In this document: positions 15,898 through 21,994 of the stretch, one piece after another | Position numbering within the stretch: the stretch's first letter is position 1 | Layout of the letters: each line of letters starts with the position of its first letter | NCBI GenBank assembly: GCA_958441075.1 | Contig: CAUCBQ010000013.1 | Location: forward strand, 1-21,994 | Reading direction: 5' to 3' | Length of the DNA stretch: 21,994 bases | Origin: an uncultured Clostridiaceae bacterium | Lineage (GTDB): Bacteria > Bacillota > Clostridia > Lachnospirales > Lachnospiraceae | The notes under the pieces: generated by a model | Databases searched by the model: none | The model's input: only the letters and a program-made list of their open reading frames with translations | What the model was told of the DNA's origin: nothing | Program-made: the position numbers and the translations under genes

Positions 15898-18872
15898 CCC
15901 CCTATATGACACTGATCTCCCGTATGACCTTAAAGGAAAAAGCGGCGCTTTTATCTGGAAAGGGGGAGTGGGAAACAAGGGGGATTCCCCGTCTTGGGAT
16001 TCCCTCCCTGGTCTGCTCGGACGGCCCCAGCGGTCTGCGCCGTCAGGCCGGAACAGGAGATCATCTGGGACTGAATCCGTCCATACCTGCTACCTGCTTT
16101 CCTTCTCCCTCTCTTATGGCCTGCAGCTGGGATCTGGCTCTGGAGAAGGAGATCGGCGCCGCATTGGGGGAGGAGGCGGCAGATCAGGAGGTTGATATCC
16201 TTTTGGGACCGGGATTAAATATCAAGAGAAATCCCCTTTGCGGCCGGAATTTTGAATATTTTTCCGAGGACCCCTTTCTTTCCGGAAAAATGGCAGCTGC
16301 ATTTATTCAGGGAGCAGAAAGCCGGGGAATCGCTGCCTGCCCCAAGCATTTTGCGGTAAACAGCCAGGAACTGCGCCGGATGGCTATGAACGCAGTAGTA
16401 GATGAGAGGACTTTAAGAGAGATTTATCTCACCGGCTTTGAGATAGCGGTAAAAGAGGGGAAAAGCAGGGCTCTCATGACCAGCTATAATCAGATAAACG
16501 GTATTTATGCCAATGAGCATCCCCATCTTCTGAAGGATATTCTGCGGAATGAGTGGGGCTTTAAAGGGGCTGTTATTACAGACTGGGGCGGCTCCAATAA
16601 TCACTGCGCCGGGGTGAAAAACGGTTCTTCTCTGGAGATGCCCGCTCCGGGCTTAAATTCTGCCGCAGAGCTTTTAAGGGGAATAGAGGAGGGCCGGATT
16701 ACAGAGCAGGATCTGGACAATCGGATAGAAGAACTTCTGAGCCTGCTCCCTGAGACGGAGAAAAAAAAGAAATCATGCCCCTGTGGAGAAAACCCTTATG
16801 AAGCCCACCATTTTCTGGCCCGCAGAGCCTGTGCAGAAAGTGCTGTTCTTTTAAAAAATGAAGATGCTGTTCTGCCTTTGAAATCCGGCGCCCGAATTGC
16901 CGTTATCGGTGATTTTGCCTATGAACCCAGGTATCAGGGCTCCGGCTCTTCTATGGTAAATGCCTGGAAGGTGGATTCTGTAAAGGAATGTCTGGAGGGG
17001 AAGACAGGTGCTGAATGGAAAAAAATGGGAATCACTGTATCCGGCTTTTCCAGAGGATACCGCAGGGATGGAAAGCAGGATACGGGGCTTGAAAAGGAAG
17101 CGCTTGATCTGGCAGGAACCGCAGATCAGATCCTGTTTTTCTTTGGACTAAGTGAAGAATGGGAAACAGAAGGACTGGACCGCAGCCATCTTAAAATACC
17201 GGAAAACCAGATTCGTCTTTTGGAACAGCTTTCCCGTCTGGAAATTCCCATTGTGGGCATCCTGTGTGCAGGAAGTGTGGTGGAAACGCCGTGGGAGGTT
17301 CATTTAAAGGCACTTCTTTATGGAGGGCTCTGGGGACAGGCAGGAGCCGGGGCTGTTCTGGATCTTCTGTCAGGAGAGCTGAATCCATGCGGAAAGCTGG
17401 CAGAAAGCTGGCCTGTGAAATATGGGGATACACCGTCATTTCGTTATTATCCTTCCGGGGAGAGAAATTCTGAGTACCGGGAGGGAATCTATGTAGGCTA
17501 TCGTTATTATGATACGGCAGATTTTCCGGTGAAATTCTCTTTTGGGTTTGGCCTGTCCTATACGGAGTTTGGCTACAGTGATTTAAAGATTATGCCTCAG
17601 GGCGCAGACTTTGTGCTGGAAAATAAGGGAAGCAGGGACGGAGCAGAGATTGTCCAGCTTTATACAGGTCTTCCGGGAGCACGGGTTTTCCGTCCCAAAC
17701 GGGAATTAAAGGGATTTTGTAAGGTGTTTTTAAAGGCAGGAGAAAAAAAGAAAATGTTTCTGCCCTTTGGTTCCATGACCTTCCGATACTGGAATCCCCA
17801 AACCAGCCGTTGGGAGACAGAAGAAGGGCTTTATCGGATCAGTATTGGCTCCGGTCTGACGGATATCCGTCTGGAAGGAGAGATTTTCCGGAAAGGAACT
17901 ACGTTCAGCTTTCCGTGGGAAGCAAAAGAGCTTCCGTCCTATGTATCCGGAAGGATTCAGTCGGTGCCGGATGAAGAGTATGAGCGCCTTTTGGGATACA
18001 GGCTTCCGGACGGAAGCTGGAGGGGGGAGTTAGGGATAAACGATGCTCTCTGCCAGATGTCTTATGCCAAAAGTCCGCTGGCCAGACAGATGTATCGGAT
18101 ATTAAAGGGGCGTCTGGAACAGGCGCAGAAAAAAGGGGTTCCTGACCTGAATACCCTTTTTCAGTACAATATGCCTTTCAGGGCCATGGCAAAGATGACC
18201 GGAGGCTGGATCTCCATGGAAATGGCGCAGTCTCTGACCGATATGGCAAATGGGCGTCACCTTTACGGAGCGGCAGGCTTTATAAAGGGATTTTTTAAAA
18301 ACCGGCATCTGGAGCGGCAGTATGAGGCAGAGCTTAAATATGGGGCTGAGAGTAAAATGGAACGCTCATGGATCAAAACACATCCCCGGCTGTGGGAATT
18401 TATTCTGTTTAACCTTCTTTCCAACTGTGCCACCATTACTAATTTTGTGGTAATGTGGCTGTGCACAGGCTATCTTTTTAAGGGACTGTCAGGAATTCCC
18501 TTCCGGTTTTTCATATTTAACTACGGGGAAGATCTTGAGGCCACTTTGGGGCTCTGCGGTTTTTTAAGCTTTCTTACAGCTACGGCTCTTGCCCAGACGG
18601 TGAATTTTTTTGTTCAGAAAAACTGGGTTTTCCGGTCAAATGCCGCATTCCATAAGGCTGCGCCCCGATATATCCTGTTGGCGGTGGTTTTAGTGATCCT
18701 TTCAGCGGCGCTCCCGGCCTGGAGTCAGAAGCTTTTTATAAGCTGGGGCATTTCGGAAGCCTTTGCGCCTGCCTGTGCCAATGGGCTTAATATTCTGGCA
18801 CAGGTGATAATCAGCTATCCCGCCATGAAATTCTGGATCATGCCGGATAAGGATCATCCGGAGAAAAAATAA
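15894..18872 (+). CDS. GH3 glycosidase fused to a C-terminal GtrA-type membrane domain
   Basis: The 992-residue product begins with a GH3 catalytic barrel: SDGPSGLRR with D43, CPKHF with K151/H152, and the nucleophile D230 in VITDWGG. The GH3 C-terminal sandwich follows, with the E-x-E-G-x-D-R motif at 424-430 that normally supplies the acid/base, then a fibronectin-III-like domain (about 570-650). A helical region (about 690-800, including LFQYNMPFRAMAKMTGG) resembles one I recall in other clostridial GH3 proteins. Residues 834-983 form a four-helix GtrA-like domain with the signature NFFVQKNWVF (904-913). No signal peptide is present, so the glycosidase part should lie in the cytoplasm. GtrA domains are linked to lipid-linked sugar transfer, so a glycolipid substrate is possible. 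The TTG at 15894 has AGGGAG at a good distance; ATG at 15906 is the alternative. Confidence 0.9.
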   Translation: MTPYMTLISRMTLKEKAALLSGKGEWETRGIPRLGIPSLVCSDGPSGLRRQAGTGDHLGLNPSIPATCFPSPSLMACSWDLALEKEIGAALGEEAADQEVDILLGPGLNIKRNPLCGRNFEYFSEDPFLSGKMAAAFIQGAESRGIAACPKHFAVNSQELRRMAMNAVVDERTLREIYLTGFEIAVKEGKSRALMTSYNQINGIYANEHPHLLKDILRNEWGFKGAVITDWGGSNNHCAGVKNGSSLEMPAPGLNSAAELLRGIEEGRITEQDLDNRIEELLSLLPETEKKKKSCPCGENPYEAHHFLARRACAESAVLLKNEDAVLPLKSGARIAVIGDFAYEPRYQGSGSSMVNAWKVDSVKECLEGKTGAEWKKMGITVSGFSRGYRRDGKQDTGLEKEALDLAGTADQILFFFGLSEEWETEGLDRSHLKIPENQIRLLEQLSRLEIPIVGILCAGSVVETPWEVHLKALLYGGLWGQAGAGAVLDLLSGELNPCGKLAESWPVKYGDTPSFRYYPSGERNSEYREGIYVGYRYYDTADFPVKFSFGFGLSYTEFGYSDLKIMPQGADFVLENKGSRDGAEIVQLYTGLPGARVFRPKRELKGFCKVFLKAGEKKKMFLPFGSMTFRYWNPQTSRWETEEGLYRISIGSGLTDIRLEGEIFRKGTTFSFPWEAKELPSYVSGRIQSVPDEEYERLLGYRLPDGSWRGELGINDALCQMSYAKSPLARQMYRILKGRLEQAQKKGVPDLNTLFQYNMPFRAMAKMTGGWISMEMAQSLTDMANGRHLYGAAGFIKGFFKNRHLERQYEAELKYGAESKMERSWIKTHPRLWEFILFNLLSNCATITNFVVMWLCTGYLFKGLSGIPFRFFIFNYGEDLEATLGLCGFLSFLTATALAQTVNFFVQKNWVFRSNAAFHKAAPRYILLAVVLVILSAALPAWSQKLFISWGISEAFAPACANGLNILAQVIISYPAMKFWIMPDKDHPEKK

Positions 18873-18890
18873 GAAAAAAGAGGAGAAAAA

Positions 18891-19931
18891 ATGATGCAGT
18901 TTGAGAAATATACAGAGTATGCCGTAGAACAGGCTAAAAAGCTTTTAGACATTGACAGTCCTTCAGGCTACGGACACAATGTAACAGAATATTTGTTAAA
19001 GGAATTTGCCCTTCTTGGCATTGAGGCCCGCAGGACTATAAAGGGCGGAGTGATTGCTGATTTTGGAGGAAAAGAGGATGATAACGGTATCCTTTTGGAA
19101 GCACACTGCGACACCCTTGGGGGAATGGTTTCACGGATTAAGGAAAATGGACGCCTTCAGCTGACCAATATCGGCGGCATGAAGCCTGCCAATGCTGAGG
19201 CTGAAAATGTGCGCATTATTACGAAAAACGGTGCGGTTTATGAGGGCGTCTGCCAGCTGGTTAATGCTTCTGTTCATGTGAACGGAGCATATGAAACAAC
19301 AGAGCGCAGCTGGGATACCATAGAGGTTCTGGTGGATGAATGTGTAAAAACAAAAGAGGATACCATGAAGCTGGGGATTATGGCAGGTTATTATGTATGC
19401 TTTGAACCCAGAACAAGAGTTACAGCCTCAGGATATATTAAGAGCCGGTTTCTGGATGATAAGCTGTCTGCGGCCATTCTGCTTGCATACGGACGGTATC
19501 TGAAGGAGGAACATATAATTCCGGAACGCCATGTGTATGCACACTTTACCATTTATGAGGAAGTGGGACACGGAGGCTCTGCTTCTGTACCTGAGGGCGT
19601 TACAGAAGCATGGTCTGTAGATATGGGCTGTGTGGGAGACGGCCTTACCTGTACGGAGCATGAGGTTTCTATCTGCGCCAAAGACAGCGGAGGCCCGTAC
19701 AACTATGAGACCATCTGCCGTCTGGTGGAGCTGGCCCGGGAAAATGGAATCGGCTATGCGGTAGATGTATACCCCCATTACGGTTCAGATGTGGAAACTA
19801 CTCTGCGTTCCGGCCATGATATCCGCCACGCACTGATCGGCCCCGGTGTTTACGCTTCCCACGGTTATGAACGCAGCCATAAGGACGGCGTCTGCAATAC
19901 CCTTCGGCTGATTCAGGCATATCTGGGATAG
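18891..19931 (+). CDS. M42 family metallopeptidase (aminopeptidase)
   Basis: M42 enzymes are cytoplasmic di-metal aminopeptidases, often large tetrahedral complexes that trim peptides. The 346-residue product carries the family's metal and catalytic positions: H72 and D74 (AHCDTLGGMV), bridging D189 in FLDDKLS, catalytic E223 with ligand E224 (YEEVGHGG), D244 (VDMGC) and H324 (SHGYERSH). The sequences around them differ from textbook M42 (LDDKLS where LDNRxG is usual), placing it in a divergent subgroup whose specificity cannot be read here. GAGGAG precedes two consecutive ATG codons at 18891 and 18894; either could be used. It follows the GH3 gene by 18 bases and ends the operon; the stem-loop after it leads into spoIID. 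Confidence 0.9.
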   Translation: MMQFEKYTEYAVEQAKKLLDIDSPSGYGHNVTEYLLKEFALLGIEARRTIKGGVIADFGGKEDDNGILLEAHCDTLGGMVSRIKENGRLQLTNIGGMKPANAEAENVRIITKNGAVYEGVCQLVNASVHVNGAYETTERSWDTIEVLVDECVKTKEDTMKLGIMAGYYVCFEPRTRVTASGYIKSRFLDDKLSAAILLAYGRYLKEEHIIPERHVYAHFTIYEEVGHGGSASVPEGVTEAWSVDMGCVGDGLTCTEHEVSICAKDSGGPYNYETICRLVELARENGIGYAVDVYPHYGSDVETTLRSGHDIRHALIGPGVYASHGYERSHKDGVCNTLRLIQAYLG

Positions 19932-19932
19932 G

Positions 19933-19961
19933 GAATATGAAAAAGGGAAGCTCCATATAAT
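19933..19961 (+). promoter_or_regulatory. Probable sigma-E promoter for spoIID
   Basis: GAATATG (19933-19939), 14 bases, then CATATAAT (19954-19961) matches the Bacillus sigma-E consensus KMATATT-N14-CATACAHT (from memory) at 6 of 7 and 7 of 8 positions with the right spacer. spoIID is a classic mother-cell sigma-E gene. The start would be near 19968, inside the loop of the inverted repeat. The TATAAT could also serve sigma-A, but no good sigma-A -35 was seen. Confidence 0.65.
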
Positions 19962-19991
19962 ATCCAGAGGATAGAAAGGAGCTTCCCTTTT
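19941..19991 (+). terminator. Inverted repeat after the M42 gene, overlapping the spoIID ribosome binding site
   Basis: AAAAGGGAAGCTCC (19941-19954) pairs perfectly with 19978-19991, loop 23 bases. The arms end in A4/T4, as in bidirectional terminators, so it probably ends the peptidase operon transcript. The right arm includes most of the AAAGGAG ribosome binding site (19975-19981) and abuts the spoIID ATG at 19992, so read-through mRNA would hide that site. Confidence 0.7.
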
Positions 19992-20981
19992 ATGGACAGG
20001 CGCATTCAGTTTGCTTTTATTATGTCTCTGGCAGTGCCCTATGGCTGTTCCATGGCCCTTTTGGGCATTTCTCCGGCAAATACCGGCAGGCTCAAAGAGC
20101 AGGATGCTCTCACGGCAGTTCATACGTCCGATTCTCCGGCCCCCCGGTCTTCCCGTATGATACGTCTGGATTTGGGAGAGGGGGAGGGGAACAGAGTGGA
20201 TCTGGAAGAATATCTTCCCTTTGTGGTTGCCGGACAGATTTCGGCAAAGTCACATCCGGAAGCTATAAAAGCCCAGGCTGTTCTGGCAAGAACCTATATC
20301 TGCCGTCAGATGGAGGACATGGGGATGGAGGGAGAAATATCCGAGTCTGCTCTTGGGCTGAAAGCAAATGGAAAAACCCATATAAAGCAGCTTTGGGGAA
20401 CAGAAGGCTTTCCGGATTATTACGGCCTGTTTGAAAAGGCAGTCAGAGAGACAGAAGGGATTACGCTTACCTGGGAGGGAAAGCTTATTGATCCCTTATT
20501 TACCTGCACCACAGCCGGTTTTACCCGGCAGGGAGATGAAAAGCATCCATATCTGGTTCCGGTATCCTGTATCCATGACCCTGAGACAGAGGATTTTGAG
20601 CAGAAGATTATCATGAGGCCGGAAGAGGCGGCGGAACGTGTGTCAGGGATTCCTGCGGGGAACGGAAGCTTTCGCACCATACAGCCGGAAGCATTTCCGG
20701 AACAGGTGCAGATCATTTCAAGAGATGAGGCCGGATATGCAGAGCAGATCCAGATTGCAGGAGTTCCCTTTGACGGCGAAGAAGTCCGGCTGGCTCTGGG
20801 CCTTCCATCCTCCTGCTTTGAACTGAGCCGTCAGGGAGGGAATCTTTGCTTTACTGTTAAGGGAACGGGTCATGGTTGGGGATTAAGCCAGACAGAGGCT
20901 CAGGCCATGGCAGAGGATGGATGGACAGCGGAGGCAATTTTGGAATATTTTTATACAGGTATTTCATTTTCTTCTGAATAA
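19992..20981 (+). CDS. spoIID: SpoIID-type stage II sporulation protein, catalytic Glu replaced
   Basis: SpoIID is a mother-cell membrane protein that, with SpoIIM and SpoIIP, degrades septal peptidoglycan to drive engulfment; it is a lytic transglycosylase. The 329-residue product has an N-terminal membrane segment (about 5-26) and a SpoIID/LytB domain, recognised from DLEEYLPFVVAGQISA, then EAIKAQAVLARTY, and a C-terminal GTGHGWGLSQTEAQAMA. The active-site Glu (E88 of the Bacillus protein, in a VVA-x-E-M-P-A context) is Gln82 here. The usual HSxSGGxT segment reads TCTTAGFT. Activity is therefore doubtful or relies on another residue. A neighbouring spoIIQ and the sigma-E promoter support the role despite this. 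AAAGGAG (19975-19981) lies ten bases before the ATG. Confidence 0.85.
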   Translation: MDRRIQFAFIMSLAVPYGCSMALLGISPANTGRLKEQDALTAVHTSDSPAPRSSRMIRLDLGEGEGNRVDLEEYLPFVVAGQISAKSHPEAIKAQAVLARTYICRQMEDMGMEGEISESALGLKANGKTHIKQLWGTEGFPDYYGLFEKAVRETEGITLTWEGKLIDPLFTCTTAGFTRQGDEKHPYLVPVSCIHDPETEDFEQKIIMRPEEAAERVSGIPAGNGSFRTIQPEAFPEQVQIISRDEAGYAEQIQIAGVPFDGEEVRLALGLPSSCFELSRQGGNLCFTVKGTGHGWGLSQTEAQAMAEDGWTAEAILEYFYTGISFSSE

Positions 20982-21004
20982 GTCACCTGAATTCGGTAAG
21001 AATA
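20976..21004 (+). promoter_or_regulatory. Possible sigma-F promoter for spoIIQ
   Basis: GGTAAGAATA (20995-21004) fits all ten positions of the sigma-F -10 consensus GGNNANAHTR (from memory). A partial -35 GAATA (20976-20980, consensus GYATA) lies 14 bases upstream, about one base short of ideal, and overlaps the spoIID stop codon. The start would be near 21010, giving an unusually short leader that begins at the ribosome binding site. Confidence 0.5.
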
Positions 21005-21016
21005 CTACCGAGGTGA
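20983..21016 (+). promoter_or_regulatory. Inverted repeat covering the spoIIQ ribosome binding site
   Basis: TCGGTA (20993-20998) pairs with TACCGA (21006-21011), and TCACC (20983-20987) can pair with GGTGA (21012-21016) across a five-base bulge. The GAGGTGA ribosome binding site (21010-21016) of spoIIQ is thus in the right arm. No U-tract follows, so it is not a standard terminator. Confidence 0.45.
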
Positions 21017-21022
21017 TAAAAG

Positions 21023-21799
21023 ATGAAAGAGAAAGTCAATCAGATGCTCAAGGATAAGCTGTTTCTCGTGATGCTGGTATTAGGACTGCTGACTATGGTA
21101 GCTGCGGCGGGAATTATGACCGTACAAAAAGAAAAAAACAGCTCAAATGACCCCATGCTTTATATGGCAGAGGAGGAAAATACGCCTACAGAGGAAGCGC
21201 TGCAGATGGCAGGAGCCAGTGACGCCAGAGAAAAAACAGAGGAAGAGGACAAAGGGGAAATGGCTCAGGCCGATAGAGCAGAAAATCCCAATGAGGGAAA
21301 TGACCTGCTTGCAGAGGCAGGAGAAGAGGACAGGGCGGCAGAGGCAGGAGCCGGAAATGAGGCGGCCCATGCACTGGCCCTGAACTTTTCGGAATCCAGC
21401 TCTATGGTATGGCCGGTCCGCGGAAATGTACTGTTAGATTACAGCATGGATCAGACCATCTACTTCCCTACCCTGGATCAGTACAAGTGTAACCCCGGCA
21501 TTGTAATCCAGTCTGATGTGAGTGCTCCCGTAGCTGCACCTGCCAATGCAAAAGTAACGGAGGTGGGAGTCAGCGATGAGATTGGAAATTATGTGGTTCT
21601 GGATCTGGGAAATGAGTATACGGCTGTCTGCGGACAGTTAAAGGAGATCTCTGCCGCAGAAGGAGAATATCTGGAGGCAGGACAGACTCTGGGGTATGTA
21701 GCAGAACCTACCAAATACTATTCCGTAGAAGGGGTCAATGTATTCTTTGAATTAAAACACAAGGGAAAAGCTGTAGATCCCCTGAACCATATGGAATGA
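21023..21799 (+). CDS. spoIIQ: SpoIIQ-like forespore engulfment protein with degenerate M23 domain
   Basis: SpoIIQ is a forespore membrane protein whose LytM/M23 domain docks with mother-cell SpoIIIAH, forming part of the zipper and feeding channel. The 258-residue product has one membrane segment (about 13-33), a very acidic low-complexity linker (about 47-120, Glu/Ala/Asp-rich) and a C-terminal M23-like domain (about 128-255). The zinc ligands of active M23 peptidases are absent: the HxxxD position reads N157-P-G-I-V161, the YxHL position reads CGQL with Q205, and the HxHFE position reads N239-V-F241-F-E. It is therefore structural, as proposed for Bacillus SpoIIQ. Position directly after spoIID supports the name. 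GAGGTGA (21010-21016) precedes the ATG. Confidence 0.85.
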   Translation: MKEKVNQMLKDKLFLVMLVLGLLTMVAAAGIMTVQKEKNSSNDPMLYMAEEENTPTEEALQMAGASDAREKTEEEDKGEMAQADRAENPNEGNDLLAEAGEEDRAAEAGAGNEAAHALALNFSESSSMVWPVRGNVLLDYSMDQTIYFPTLDQYKCNPGIVIQSDVSAPVAAPANAKVTEVGVSDEIGNYVVLDLGNEYTAVCGQLKEISAAEGEYLEAGQTLGYVAEPTKYYSVEGVNVFFELKHKGKAVDPLNHME

Positions 21800-21804
21800 G
21801 GCCC

Positions 21805-21841
21805 AGCCTGTCCGGATGCATAAAACCGGGCGGGCTGTTTT
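21805..21841 (+). terminator. Intrinsic terminator after spoIIQ
   Basis: AGCCTGTCCGG (21805-21815) pairs with CCGGGCGGGCT (21826-21836), with two G-U pairs and a ten-base loop, followed by GTTTT (21837-21841). It starts six bases after the spoIIQ stop. Confidence 0.85.
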
Positions 21842-21910
21842 CCTCTGTAACTGAAAATGGAAGGGTTTGGAAAGAATTTTATAAAATTTAAGAATTTGTT
21901 CATAGCACCT

Positions 21911-21942
21911 TCATGTCATTATTGTATAATAAATACAATAAT
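21911..21942 (+). promoter_or_regulatory. Possible sigma-E promoter and inverted repeat for the next gene
   Basis: TCATGTC (21911-21917), 14 bases, then AATACAAT (21932-21939) resembles a sigma-E promoter (5 of 7 and 7 of 8). It overlaps a perfect 10-bp inverted repeat, ATTATTGTAT (21918-21927) with ATACAATAAT (21933-21942), a possible operator. The stretch from 21842 to the window end is AT-rich and holds no gene; its last bases (CAGGGA) look like the start of a ribosome binding site for a gene just outside. Confidence 0.4.
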
Positions 21943-21994
21943 AGGTAATTGCGAAACGCACTAAGCTCGTTTGAATATTGATTGAAAACAGGGA

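Noticed and set aside
18357..18872. Internal ATG that could start a separate GtrA protein
   Set aside because: There is no strong ribosome binding site before it and the frame is continuous with the GH3 region, so a fusion is the simpler reading.
21875..21888. Perfect 14-base palindrome AATTTTATAAAATT
   Set aside because: Short, purely A/T and in an AT-rich stretch where such palindromes arise easily; no independent support for a binding site.

Overview
The window looks like chromosomal DNA of an anaerobic, spore-forming Firmicute, most likely a Lachnospiraceae-type Clostridium. The reasons are an oxygen-sensitive class III ribonucleotide reductase with its radical-SAM activase, the AddAB (not RecBCD) recombination nuclease, spoIID/spoIIQ sporulation genes, strong AGGAGG-type ribosome binding sites and moderate GC content. 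This placement is inferred from gene content only. I saw no mobile element, CRISPR array, rRNA or tRNA.

Layout. (1) 5-3372, plus strand: a tight run of nrdG (class III RNR activase), dut (dUTPase), a membrane-anchored TPR protein and hflX (ribosome-associated GTPase). (2) 3373-5932: a promoter region carrying two probable NrdR boxes, then nrdD, the anaerobic ribonucleotide reductase, with an extra C-terminal CPNC thioredoxin/glutaredoxin-like domain. (3) 6049-6495, minus strand: a small membrane protein related to FMN-binding domains, convergent with nrdD across a strong bidirectional terminator. (4) 6551-13748: addB and addA, overlapping by 41 bases. (5) 13770-14600, minus strand: thyA, convergent with addA and divergent from the next operon. 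(6) 14800-19931, plus strand: a P1/S58 self-processing peptidase, a GH3 glycosidase fused to a GtrA-type membrane domain, and an M42 metallopeptidase. (7) 19992-21799: spoIID and spoIIQ, the two engulfment genes, each preceded by a sporulation-sigma promoter candidate and an inverted repeat that includes the ribosome binding site. The last 195 bases are a terminator and an upstream region for a gene beyond the window, by synteny perhaps spoIIID.

How the genes work together. NrdD and NrdG make deoxynucleotides anaerobically, Dut converts dUTP to dUMP and ThyA methylates dUMP to dTMP, so DNA-precursor supply sits beside the AddAB repair machine. SpoIID acts in the mother cell and SpoIIQ in the forespore, on opposite sides of the septum during engulfment.

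The most interesting points are the GH3-GtrA fusion; SpoIID with Gln in place of the family's catalytic Glu, beside a SpoIIQ lacking all the expected zinc ligands; hairpins that could hide the spoIID and spoIIQ ribosome binding sites in read-through mRNA but not in sigma-E/sigma-F transcripts; and the reductase fused to its likely own electron donor under probable NrdR control.
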